NCBI GenBank assembly: GCA_903831095.1
Contig: CAIKWD010000013.1
Location: 1-34,676 of the forward strand
Direction: 5' to 3'
DNA length: 34,676 nucleotides
From: Candidatus Staskawiczbacteria bacterium
Lineage (GTDB): Bacteria; Patescibacteriota; Minisyncoccia; Minisyncoccales; Staskawiczbacteraceae
Shown here in pieces: positions 17,046 to 25,085 of this stretch (positions are counted from its first letter, which is position 1; each line of letters begins with the position of its first letter). Under the pieces are notes generated by a model. The model ran no database searches. It was not told where the DNA came from and was given only the letters and a program-made list of their open reading frames with translations. The position numbers were made by a program, and so were the translations under genes.

Positions 17046-18107
17046 ATGTTTAAGAAATTAAAATCATTATTGTCTATTGATATGGCAATTGACCTTGGAA
17101 CAGCCAATTCTTTGGTTTATGTGAAAGACAGGGGAATAATTATCAACGAGCCATCAGTGGTGGCGGTCAATAATAAAACCGGACAAATTTTGGCAATTGG
17201 AGAAGAGGCCAGAAAAATGGTTGGCCGAACTCCTGCGTACATTTCAGCTACCAGGCCCTTGGTAAACGGAGTTATTTCAGATTTTGAAGTTACAGAGCAA
17301 ATGCTAAAATATTTTATTGAAAAAGCTGCAACTTCTGGGAAAAAATTATTTGGAATGGGCTTTATGCCAAGAGTTATTATTGGAATTCCTTGCGGAGTTA
17401 CAGAAGTTGAAAGGAAAGCAGTCCGCGACGCGGCAAAAAATGCTGGAGCTAGAACTGTATTTTTAATTGAAGAACCTTTGGCTTCTGCAATCGGCGCAAA
17501 ATTGCCAATTCAAGATGCCGGAGGAAATTTTATTGTAGACATTGGAGGAGGAACTACGGAAGTGGCAGTAATATCCTTGGGAGGAATTGTAGCTTCGCGA
17601 AGCCTTAGAATTGCCGGAGACAAATTGAATGACGACATTGTTCAGTTTGTACAGAAAGAATACAAGCTTTTGATTGGGGAAAGAACTGCAGAATTGATTA
17701 AAATAAATATTGGCTCTGCCATGCCAATGAAAGAAAAGAAGGAAATGCCAATGAGAGGCAGAAATTTGGTCACAGGTTTACCGGAAGAAGTTGTTATTTT
17801 CAACGACGACGTTCAAAGAGCTTTAGACAGGTCTGTAAAACAAATTGTGGCAGCAATCAAAACAACTATTGAAGAAACTCCTCCGGAATTGCTGTCCGAC
17901 GTAATGACAAACGGAATTCATTTGGCTGGCGGAGGATCACTTTTGCGAGGGCTTGATGTGTTGATTGCCAGGGAAACAAAAATTCCATGCAAAATAATTG
18001 ACGACCCTTTAACAGCAGTTGTGCGTGGAGCTGGAATTGCTTTGGAAAATATAGAAACCTTGGCCGAAGTAATGTCTAAAGACGAAGAAGGTGACGTCCC
18101 ATATTAA
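17046..18107 (+). CDS. mreB: Rod shape-determining protein MreB, paralog 2
   Basis: MAIDLGTANSLVYVKDRGIIINEPSVVAV; FIVDIGGGTTEVAVISLGGIV. Confidence 0.95.
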   Translation: MFKKLKSLLSIDMAIDLGTANSLVYVKDRGIIINEPSVVAVNNKTGQILAIGEEARKMVGRTPAYISATRPLVNGVISDFEVTEQMLKYFIEKAATSGKKLFGMGFMPRVIIGIPCGVTEVERKAVRDAAKNAGARTVFLIEEPLASAIGAKLPIQDAGGNFIVDIGGGTTEVAVISLGGIVASRSLRIAGDKLNDDIVQFVQKEYKLLIGERTAELIKINIGSAMPMKEKKEMPMRGRNLVTGLPEEVVIFNDDVQRALDRSVKQIVAAIKTTIEETPPELLSDVMTNGIHLAGGGSLLRGLDVLIARETKIPCKIIDDPLTAVVRGAGIALENIETLAEVMSKDEEGDVPY

Positions 18108-18114
18108 ATTTAAA

Positions 18115-18405
18115 ATGATATCTAAAGAAGAAGTAGAAAAAATTGCCAGTCTGACAAGATTGGAATTGTCTGAAAAGGAAATAGAAAAAATGCAGAAAGA
18201 TCTGACATCGATTTTGGATTATTTTAATTTGTTAAAGAAAGCGCCCTTGCCTCGCCAAAGCTTTGCCGCACAAAGCGACGGCGGGAAAAGCTTAGGTCTT
18301 AGGTCAGATGAATTAATGCAAAAAGACAACAGTGTAGCTGAAAAAATTATTTCTGCAGCTCCAGATAAAAAAGACGATTATATCAAAGTTAAAACTATTC
18401 TCTAA
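18115..18405 (+). CDS. gatC: Asp/Glu-tRNA amidotransferase subunit C
   Basis: MISKEEVEKIASLTRLELSEKEIEKMQKDLTSILDYFNLLKK; upstream of gatA; ATG 18115 preferred to GTG 18091. Confidence 0.9.
   Translation: MISKEEVEKIASLTRLELSEKEIEKMQKDLTSILDYFNLLKKAPLPRQSFAAQSDGGKSLGLRSDELMQKDNSVAEKIISAAPDKKDDYIKVKTIL
18251..18285. repeat. GC-rich imperfect palindrome inside gatC
   Basis: CTCGCC-AAA-GCTTTG-CCGCA-CAAAGC-GAC-GGCGGG. Confidence 0.6.
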
Positions 18406-19817
18406 TGGAATTAACCAAACTTACAATTAGGCAGGCTCATGAAGGATTGAAAAACAAGGAATTTACCTCAGTTGATTTAACTAAGGCTTATTTGGAAAAT
18501 ATAAAAAAACTTAATGCTGAGCTGAATGTATATTTGTCAGTTGACGAAGAAGGAGTATCGGTGCAGGCAGAAGCGGCGGACAAAACAATTGCTACAGGAA
18601 AATTTGGATTGCTTTGTGGAATTCCATGCGCAATAAAAGATGCAATAATGGTTGAAGGACAGAAATGTACATCAGCTTCCAAAATATTGGAAAATTATGT
18701 AGCTCCATATGACGCAACTGTAATAAAAAAACTTAAAGAGCAAGGAGTTGTTATTTTAGGTAAAGCAAATTTAGATGAGTTTGCCATGGGAGGTTCTGGA
18801 GAAAATTCAGCTTATGGAGTTACAAAAAATCCTTGCGATAAAACCAGAGTTGCTGGAGGAAGCTCTTCGGGCTCGGCAGCTTCTGTTGCAGCTGAAATGG
18901 CATGTTTTTCCTTGGGTTCTGATACCGGAGGGTCAATTAGACTGCCTTCGTCTTTTTGCGGAGTAACAGGATTAAAACCTACTTATGGATCTGTTTCCAG
19001 ATATGGCTTAATTGCCTTTGGATCTTCTTTAGACCAGATTGGGCCTATTGCCAAAACAGTTGAAGACGCAAAAATAGTTTTTGAAGCAATTTGTGGAAAA
19101 GATAAAATGGATGCAACTTCAACCGATTATGAGTTTGAAAATTCAGTTACAAATTTAAAAGGATTAAGAATTGGAGTACCAAAGGAATATTTTGTTGAAG
19201 GAATAGACAAAGATGTTGAGAAAATTATTAGAGCTTCAATTAAGAAAGCAGAAGATGCAGGGGCTGAAATTATAGAAATAAGTTTGCCAAGTGTTGAGTT
19301 TGCTTTGGCCTGTTATTATATTATTGCTCCTTGCGAAGCTTCGGCTAACTTAGCTAGATTTGACGGCATAAAATATGGTTTGTCTGCAGAAGGAAAAGAT
19401 TTGCTTGATGTTTATTTAAAGAGCAAAGGCCACGGTTTTGGTGCTGAAGTAAAGCGCAGAATTATGATTGGAACTTATGCTTTGTCATCTGGGTATTACG
19501 ATGCTTACTATAAAAAAGCTCAGGAAGTTAGGCAGTTTATAAAACAGGACTTTGCCAAAGCTTTTGAAAAAGTAGACTTGATATTCTGCCCAGTTTCACC
19601 AGTGCCCGCAATTAAAATAGGGGAGAAGACCGATGATCCGCTTTCTATGTATTTAATGGATATTTATACAGTTTCTGTAAACTTAGCCGGATTGCCGGGG
19701 TTGTCTTTGCCAGTTGGAAAAGTGGGAAATTTGCCAGTTGGATTACAGATTATTGGAAATCATTTTCAAGAAAACAAAATTTTATCTGTTGCTGCCCAGC
19801 TTGAAGAAAAATTCTAA
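18405..19817 (+). CDS. gatA: Asp/Glu-tRNA amidotransferase subunit A
   Basis: GIPCAIKDAIMVEGQKCTSASKILENYVAPYDATV; GGSSSGSAASVAAEMACFSLGSDTGGSIRLPSSFCG. Confidence 0.97.
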   Translation: MELTKLTIRQAHEGLKNKEFTSVDLTKAYLENIKKLNAELNVYLSVDEEGVSVQAEAADKTIATGKFGLLCGIPCAIKDAIMVEGQKCTSASKILENYVAPYDATVIKKLKEQGVVILGKANLDEFAMGGSGENSAYGVTKNPCDKTRVAGGSSSGSAASVAAEMACFSLGSDTGGSIRLPSSFCGVTGLKPTYGSVSRYGLIAFGSSLDQIGPIAKTVEDAKIVFEAICGKDKMDATSTDYEFENSVTNLKGLRIGVPKEYFVEGIDKDVEKIIRASIKKAEDAGAEIIEISLPSVEFALACYYIIAPCEASANLARFDGIKYGLSAEGKDLLDVYLKSKGHGFGAEVKRRIMIGTYALSSGYYDAYYKKAQEVRQFIKQDFAKAFEKVDLIFCPVSPVPAIKIGEKTDDPLSMYLMDIYTVSVNLAGLPGLSLPVGKVGNLPVGLQIIGNHFQENKILSVAAQLEEKF

Positions 19818-19822
19818 CGGAC

Positions 19823-19852
19823 TTGACAGCTATTTTAGTATTTTGATATCAT
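19823..19852 (+). promoter_or_regulatory. Promoter of ncRNA unit 1
   Basis: TTGACA(19823-19828)-18-TATCAT(19847-19852), TGA before -10. Confidence 0.75.
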
Positions 19853-19858
19853 TAAGTT

Positions 19859-20214
19859 GAAGATAGTACATTGAGTATTTATTAACCGCCCACAAAATTG
19901 TCTATTTGTAAAAACAGATAATTTCGTGGGCAGTTGCAAGATTTGTTTTTAGAGATTGAAGAAGTTGATATTTCGTTGAAGTATTTGTCGGGCGCACATG
20001 TATTGTGCAAAGGAATAAAACTACGAGCTTAGAGTTGCTCCTTTTTACCCGACCCGCTTGAAAAAGTAGCCTCAATAATATTAATAGCAATAACCCTTGC
20101 CACTGCCTACGTCTTTCGTACATTAAAAATTAAATCCACCTCATATACCATCCTCTACCACACTTCTCAAATCTTTTCATTAGTCATGGCTACTCTCTTG
20201 TAGCCTTTTCTTTT
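19859..20214 (+). ncRNA. Tandem structured ncRNA, unit 1
   Basis: Hairpin GCCCAC/GTGGGC + AAATT/AATTT (19888-19931); long-range AGTTGCAAG(19932-19940)/CTTGCCACT(20096-20104); GTCGGG(19987-19992)/CCCGAC(20048-20053); 3' terminator. Confidence 0.72.
20188..20214 (+). terminator. Terminator of ncRNA unit 1
   Basis: GGCTAC-TCTCTT-GTAGCC-TTTTCTTTT. Confidence 0.85.
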
Positions 20215-20244
20215 ACGTTAAATGCTTGTTAAGATGCATGGCGA

Positions 20245-20273
20245 TTGACATGGAATATATATTATGCTATCAT
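20245..20273 (+). promoter_or_regulatory. Promoter of ncRNA unit 2
   Basis: TTGACA(20245-20250)-17-TATCAT(20268-20273), TGC before -10. Confidence 0.82.
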
Positions 20274-20279
20274 CAAACA

Positions 20280-20699
20280 GGATTAGTTCATTAAATAATT
20301 TGTATTGCGTCTGCGAAATTGCCCATTTTAAAACAGTGAGTAATTTCGCGGACACACAGTTGGTAGGATCAGTCTTATGACCTCCCTTCAATAGGGAATA
20401 TCGGGGCTATATCGCCCCTGGAAATATGGTCATTTTGACAGCTGGTTGTTGCTTCACAGCGATAAAAAATCAGCCTTTGATTTTGGGGGTTCTCGTTGAG
20501 GTTTGCACAATAAATTGGCTAGTTATTATGCCTCGTTGAGAGTCATTTTGATTCAGACCCATTTAGTGTTGCACTATACCCTCCCTACCAACTGCCGCCT
20601 TCTCGCTTCTTTAACAATTTAATCTCCCATATATATCACACTCCACCTCACATCCTAAAACATTCATACGCATGGCCACATTTTTTGTGGCTTTTTTTT
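20280..20699 (+). ncRNA. Tandem structured ncRNA, unit 2
   Basis: 12-bp hairpin GTCTGCGAAATT(20309-20320)/AATTTCGCGGAC(20342-20353); 11-bp long-range CAGTTGGTAGG(20357-20367)/CCTACCAACTG(20584-20594); ATGACC(20377-20382)/GGTCAT(20428-20433) enclosing TCCCT/AGGGA and GGGGC/GCCCC. Confidence 0.75.
20675..20699 (+). terminator. Terminator of ncRNA unit 2
   Basis: GCCACA-TTTTT-TGTGGC-TTTTTTTT. Confidence 0.9.
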
Positions 20700-20709
20700 G
20701 CATAAAATA

Positions 20710-20737
20710 TTGACATACTTTTTATTCCTGGTAGTAT
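20710..20737 (+). promoter_or_regulatory. Promoter of ncRNA unit 3
   Basis: TTGACA(20710-20715)-16-TAGTAT(20732-20737), TGG before -10. Confidence 0.72.
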
Positions 20738-20743
20738 TAAATC

Positions 20744-21141
20744 TATATTTAACTCTTAACCGCCTACTAAATTGCCCGTTTGTGAAATTGGCAGCTTAGT
20801 GGGCAGTTACAGGTTTCAGTGTCCTTCTGGATTTTATCCGATAACTGGGAAAGTCCCGCACAGATTTCCCGTTGTAGCGGATATTGAAGGAGGGAATGCT
20901 CATTGCACTGATTTGAGGAATAACAACCCTCAAGAATATTGGTTAGTTGTACCGGGGCGCTGATATGCATAGTTTTGACGGACTATTGCAAAAGTCTAAG
21001 GTGATTGGTTCCTTGCCAATAACATCATTAAAGCGATATAACGTCGGTTTTAACCCAATAATTCTCCTGTACTGCTCCCCTAATTTTGTTCTTTTATTTT
21101 TTTTATTTTTATGGCTGTACTTCGGTACAGCTTATTTTTTT
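20744..21141 (+). ncRNA. Tandem structured ncRNA, unit 3
   Basis: Hairpin GCCTACTAA(20762-20770)/TTAGTGGGC(20796-20804); long-range CAG-T-TACAGG(20804-20813)/CCTGTACTG(21066-21074); TATCCG(20835-20840)/CGGATA(20878-20883) enclosing GGGAAA/TTTCCC. Confidence 0.72.
21114..21141 (+). terminator. Terminator of ncRNA unit 3
   Basis: GCTGTAC-TTCG-GTACAGC-TTATTTTTTT. Confidence 0.9.
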
Positions 21142-21151
21142 ACATAAATAT

Positions 21152-21180
21152 TTGCAATAAATCATTTTTTTTGCTAAAAT
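21152..21180 (+). promoter_or_regulatory. Promoter of tRNA-Ile
   Basis: TTGCAA(21152-21157)-17-TAAAAT(21175-21180), TGC before -10. Confidence 0.7.
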
Positions 21181-21201
21181 CTTAAGTATTGTAAAGTAAA
21201 T

Positions 21202-21276
21202 GGGCGCGTAGTTCAGTGGTAGAACGCTATCCTGATAAGATAGAGGTCGAAGGTCCGATTCCTTCCGCGCCCACCA
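21202..21276 (+). tRNA. tRNA-Ile(GAT), CCA encoded
   Basis: GGGCGCG TA GTTC AGTGGTA GAAC G CTATC CTGATAA GATAG AGGTC GAAGG TCCGATT CCTTC CGCGCCC A CCA. Confidence 0.95.
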
Positions 21277-21279
21277 ATA

Positions 21280-21304
21280 AAATTCGTCTAAAAGGCGAAT
21301 TTTT
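21280..21304 (+). terminator. Terminator after tRNA-Ile
   Basis: AAATTCGTC-TAAAA-GGCGAATTT-TT. Confidence 0.82.
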
Positions 21305-21305
21305 G

Positions 21306-21335
21306 TTTACACTGAGTATAAAGAAGTGTTAGAAT
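21306..21335 (+). promoter_or_regulatory. Promoter of metK
   Basis: TTTACA-18-TAGAAT with TGT before -10. Confidence 0.6.
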
Positions 21336-21362
21336 ATAAATATTAATATTTAATAAATATAC

Positions 21363-22415
21363 ATGTTCATACCAAAAACATACACAGTAGAAAGCGTTAC
21401 GTCTGGGCATCCAGATAAAGTTTGTGATCAAATTTCAGATGCAGTTTTAGATGCTTGTTTAGCGCAAGATCCAATGTCGCGCGTAGCAGTTGAATCTTTT
21501 GGGGGGCACGGTTTGGTGGTTGTTGGAGGAGAGGTTACTTCAAACGCAAAAGTAGATTATGAGGCAATTGCTAAAAAGGTTTACAATGATATTGGATATG
21601 ATCAAGAATTGAAATTTATTATAAATGTTGTTCAACAATCTCCAGATATTGCTCAAGGAGTAGATACAGGAGGAGCAGGCGACCAGGGAATAATGTATGG
21701 ATATGCCACAGATGAAACTCCGGAATTCTTACCAACTGCAATTGTAAAAGTGCATGCTTTGGCAAAAGGACTTGAAGATTTGCGAAAAAGTGGAGAAATT
21801 AAATGGCTAAAGCCAGACGGCAAAACACAAATTACTGTTATAGACGGAGTTGTAAAAACAGTTTTGGTAAGTACTCAGCATGACGCAGATGTTTCTATTG
21901 AAGAAATAAAAGCAATATTAATAGAAAAGTTAATAAGGCCGATAATTGGAGATACTTCCGGAATTGAAATATTGGTAAATCCTACTGGCAGATTTGTACA
22001 AGGAGGATTTGAAGCAGATACTGGGCTTACTGGTAGAAAAATAATGGTTGATACTTATTGTGGACTTATTTCTCATGGTGGTGGATGTTTTTCTGGGAAA
22101 GACCCAACGAAAGTAGACAGATCTGGCGCATATATGGCAAGGTTTGTAGCAAAAAATTTAGTTGCCAATGGATATGCAAAACAATGTTTGGTTTCTGTTG
22201 CATACGCAATTGGCAGGGCAGAGCCATTAATGGTGGAAGCTGTAAATGAAAAGGGAGAAAATTTGTCGGAAATTGCCAAAACTAAATTTGATTTCAAACC
22301 AAAATCCATAATGGAAGAATTGGATCTTAGAAAGCCAATTTACTTGCAAACTGCAGCTTATGGACACTTTGGCAAAGTAAATTTGCCTTGGGAAAAGATA
22401 ATAAAGATTGATTAA
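21363..22415 (+). CDS. metK: S-adenosylmethionine synthetase
   Basis: SVTSGHPDKVCDQISDAVLDACLAQDP; GAGDQGIMYGYATDET; SHGGGCFSGKDPTKVDRSGAYMAR. Confidence 0.96.
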   Translation: MFIPKTYTVESVTSGHPDKVCDQISDAVLDACLAQDPMSRVAVESFGGHGLVVVGGEVTSNAKVDYEAIAKKVYNDIGYDQELKFIINVVQQSPDIAQGVDTGGAGDQGIMYGYATDETPEFLPTAIVKVHALAKGLEDLRKSGEIKWLKPDGKTQITVIDGVVKTVLVSTQHDADVSIEEIKAILIEKLIRPIIGDTSGIEILVNPTGRFVQGGFEADTGLTGRKIMVDTYCGLISHGGGCFSGKDPTKVDRSGAYMARFVAKNLVANGYAKQCLVSVAYAIGRAEPLMVEAVNEKGENLSEIAKTKFDFKPKSIMEELDLRKPIYLQTAAYGHFGKVNLPWEKIIKID

Positions 22416-22447
22416 ATTTTGTAGTAAAGTTAAAATAGATATATATT

Positions 22448-22993
22448 ATGAAATATGTCAATTTATTAAAACTTTTCGGTAGTATAATAATTTGCGAAAT
22501 GGCTGGAATTGTTGGGTCTGTTTTTACAATTCCACAAATTAATTCTTGGTATGCAAATCTTAACAAGCCGTCGTTTAATCCGCCAAGCTGGATTTTTGGT
22601 CCCGTTTGGACAACTTTGTTTGTGTTGATGGGAATTTCTTTATATTTGGTTTGGTTTAAAAAATGGCATGTAAAAAACGAATTAAATATTAAAAGGAAAA
22701 AGCCATGGAATACGCTATCGCAAAAGTTTTTTTCAGGTTCATGGCAGAAGGCAAACATAATTTCCATTTTTGCAGTTCAGCTAGTTCTCAATGTTTTGTG
22801 GTCTTTTATATTTTTTGGATCTCACTTGCCAGGTTTGGCTTTTTTTGAACTCATAATGCTTTGGTTTGCGATATTATTTGCAATAATAAATTTTCACCGG
22901 GTTTCTAAAGCTGCAGCAATGCTTTTAATTCCGTATATTTTGTGGGTTTCGTTTGCTGGTATTCTTAATTATTATATTTGGATTTTAAATTAG
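22448..22993 (+). CDS. tspO: TspO/MBR family membrane protein
   Basis: WYANLNKPSFNPPSWIFGPVWTTLFVLMGISLYLVW; LNVLWSFIFFG. Confidence 0.88.
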   Translation: MKYVNLLKLFGSIIICEMAGIVGSVFTIPQINSWYANLNKPSFNPPSWIFGPVWTTLFVLMGISLYLVWFKKWHVKNELNIKRKKPWNTLSQKFFSGSWQKANIISIFAVQLVLNVLWSFIFFGSHLPGLAFFELIMLWFAILFAIINFHRVSKAAAMLLIPYILWVSFAGILNYYIWILN

Positions 22994-23006
22994 AATAATA
23001 AATATT

Positions 23007-23771
23007 ATGCCTGCTGAAGTTAAAATATTGTTAGAGGGTTATACAAATGCTGATTATTTTGCTGAAAATGGCGAAGAAAGAAATCAGCCGACTATTTCCT
23101 TAGTAAGGGATGGGGATTTTGTAATTGTAGTAGACCCAGGAGTTTTGGAAAGCCAACAGCTTTTAATTGAGGCATTGGAAAAGGAAAATTTAACGGTTTC
23201 AGACGTAAACGTAGTTTTTATTACACATTCACATATTGACCATTATAGGAACATTGGGATGTTTCCCAAAGCAAAAACTTTGGAATTTTTTGGGCTGTGG
23301 GACAAGAATTCAGTTGAAAAATGGACAGAGAATTTTACTTCCAATATAAAAGTTATATTTACTCCTGGTCACGACTACACAGGAATTACTCTTTTAGCAA
23401 CAACAGCAGACGGAGTGGTTGCAATATGCGGGGATGTTTTTTGGAAGGAAAATTTTCCCGTAGAACCCAAAGATGATGCATATGCCTCGGATATTGATAA
23501 ATTAAAGCAAAGCAGAGAAATGATTTTGGGTGTGGCAGATTGGGTAATTCCAGGTCATGGTAAAATGTATAAGAATTATAAGGGAATGGTTCCAGTTAAA
23601 AATATAGAGGAAGATGAAAAGCAAAAAAACTTTGGAATTTGTAGAAAATGTCACAAAATTATGAAAACCAAGCGCGACAGCTGTAAATGCAGGCAATATT
23701 TATGCCACCATTGTTGCGAATGCGGTTTGGATTGTAATAATTGCAGTTGCAGCCATAAAAAAGACGCTTAA
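23007..23771 (+). CDS. Metallo-beta-lactamase fold hydrolase with Cys-rich C-terminal tail
   Basis: VFITHSHIDHYRNIGMF; FTPGHDYTGITLL; VIPGHGKMYKN; tail CRKCHK..CKCRQYLCHHCCECGLDCNNCSCSH. Confidence 0.85.
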   Translation: MPAEVKILLEGYTNADYFAENGEERNQPTISLVRDGDFVIVVDPGVLESQQLLIEALEKENLTVSDVNVVFITHSHIDHYRNIGMFPKAKTLEFFGLWDKNSVEKWTENFTSNIKVIFTPGHDYTGITLLATTADGVVAICGDVFWKENFPVEPKDDAYASDIDKLKQSREMILGVADWVIPGHGKMYKNYKGMVPVKNIEEDEKQKNFGICRKCHKIMKTKRDSCKCRQYLCHHCCECGLDCNNCSCSHKKDA

Positions 23772-23774
23772 AAT

Positions 23775-25085
23775 ATGAAAAAGATTTTTTTACTAGTCTT
23801 AATATTTTTGTTTTTTTCTTTGGCGTTTGGCGTCTCTGCCAGCCAGACAAATATTACTTATTTTCAAAAGGGGAATATAAACATATCAAATCCTGAAATA
23901 TCTCAGGCTTTTTATGACGAACTTAAGGGAAGCGCCAGGGATTATTTTATTGATTCTAAAAAAGATTTTCAGTTGAATATTAATGTTGTTGTGCCTAATC
24001 CTGAAAATAGGGATGGAAAATATTCAATAAAAGTTTTTTCAATAAATGGAGATAAGGAAAATCAGGTGGCATTGGTTGATGGAACTTTGATTGAATGGGA
24101 GCCATATTATGAAAAAGTTGATAGGGATTATTTTTTAAAAGGTCCGGAGCTTATTCAGCAGTTTCCTGCGGGAAAATATAAAATTGAAATTTATTCCAAT
24201 GACAATTTAGGCAAGTATATTTTATTTGTTGAGGGAAAAGAATTAATTACTTTTTTGTCAGTATTGAATAATTATTGGCAATTGCCGTTTTTAAAGGCAA
24301 CTTTTTTTAAGACTTCTGTTTTGGAATTTTTCTTTACTCCTTTTGGTATAGCGGGAATAGTTTTATTTGGAGGGTTGCTTATTTTTCTTGCTTTGATTTA
24401 TTATTTGATTGGAGTTGCAAAAAAAATCATAAAGCACAATCAAGCAAAAACTTTGCTTTTAACTTCTTCTTTTCCAGAAATGCAGGACGAAATAATAAAA
24501 CTTCTTCAAAAACCAGCTTATGATGTTACGGTTGCATTTATAATGACAGCCCACAAGTATAAATTGGAAGATGACCCATCCTACAGAGATGAAGATTTAC
24601 AACTTATGAGAAATACTGGGTTTAATGTGGAAGAGGTTGACATAGATGGCAAAACAGAGGTTCAAGTAATGAAATTGTTGGAATTTAAAGACATAATTTT
24701 TGTAGCTGGAGGAAACACTTTTTACTTGTTAAAGTCAATGAGAAAGTGTAATTTTGAAACGGTAATTAGAAAACTTTTAAAGTGGGGTAAAGTTTATATT
24801 GGAGTTTCTGCAGGAAGTATTGTTGCTGGTAAAACAATTCAAACAGCCAATTGGAAAAATATTGACAAAAATGCAGTTGGTTTGAAAGATTTAAAAGGAT
24901 TAGGTTTGGTTCCGTTTGATTTGTTTGTTCATTATGAGCCAGAGTGGGCTGAAATAATAAAACAGAAAATTCCAAAGGCGAAGAAAAGATTAAAAAATTT
25001 GAGAATTTTGGAAGATGGTCAGGCAATTTTAGTCCAAGGTAAAGAAGTTGATTTAATTGGCGACGGCGAAGCAATAGTTATATGA
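23775..25085 (+). CDS. Signal peptide/extracytoplasmic domain-TM-peptidase S51-like fusion
   Basis: TM GIAGIVLFGGLLIFLALIYYLIGVA; FVAGGNTFYLLKSM; VYIGVSAGSIVAGKTI. Confidence 0.75.
   Translation: MKKIFLLVLIFLFFSLAFGVSASQTNITYFQKGNINISNPEISQAFYDELKGSARDYFIDSKKDFQLNINVVVPNPENRDGKYSIKVFSINGDKENQVALVDGTLIEWEPYYEKVDRDYFLKGPELIQQFPAGKYKIEIYSNDNLGKYILFVEGKELITFLSVLNNYWQLPFLKATFFKTSVLEFFFTPFGIAGIVLFGGLLIFLALIYYLIGVAKKIIKHNQAKTLLLTSSFPEMQDEIIKLLQKPAYDVTVAFIMTAHKYKLEDDPSYRDEDLQLMRNTGFNVEEVDIDGKTEVQVMKLLEFKDIIFVAGGNTFYLLKSMRKCNFETVIRKLLKWGKVYIGVSAGSIVAGKTIQTANWKNIDKNAVGLKDLKGLGLVPFDLFVHYEPEWAEIIKQKIPKAKKRLKNLRILEDGQAILVQGKEVDLIGDGEAIVI

Noticed and set aside
19886-20815. Integron attC-like sites (AAC...GTT around imperfect palindromes)
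   Set aside because: No RYYYAAC/GTTRRRY core match, no integrase or cassette ORFs; hairpins fit the ncRNA units instead.
20835-20884. RNase P-like GGGAAAGTCC in unit 3
   Set aside because: Only a short resemblance to CR-I; matching P4 3' strand and other conserved regions not found.
19823-21141. Diversity-generating retroelement template or retron
   Set aside because: No reverse transcriptase in the window and no template/variable repeat pair.
20767-21147. ORFs of 60-73 aa in the 19.8-21.1 kb gap (e.g. 20772-20963, 20947-21147, 19902-20123 minus)
   Set aside because: Low-complexity or Cys/Ser-rich translations overlapping strong RNA stems, no SD; better explained as ncRNA.
12279-25085. UGA recoding (Gracilibacteria/SR1 code 25)
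   Set aside because: TGA serves as stop with ATGA overlaps (frr/rseP, S51/DUF167), and no in-frame TGA was needed in ORFs.
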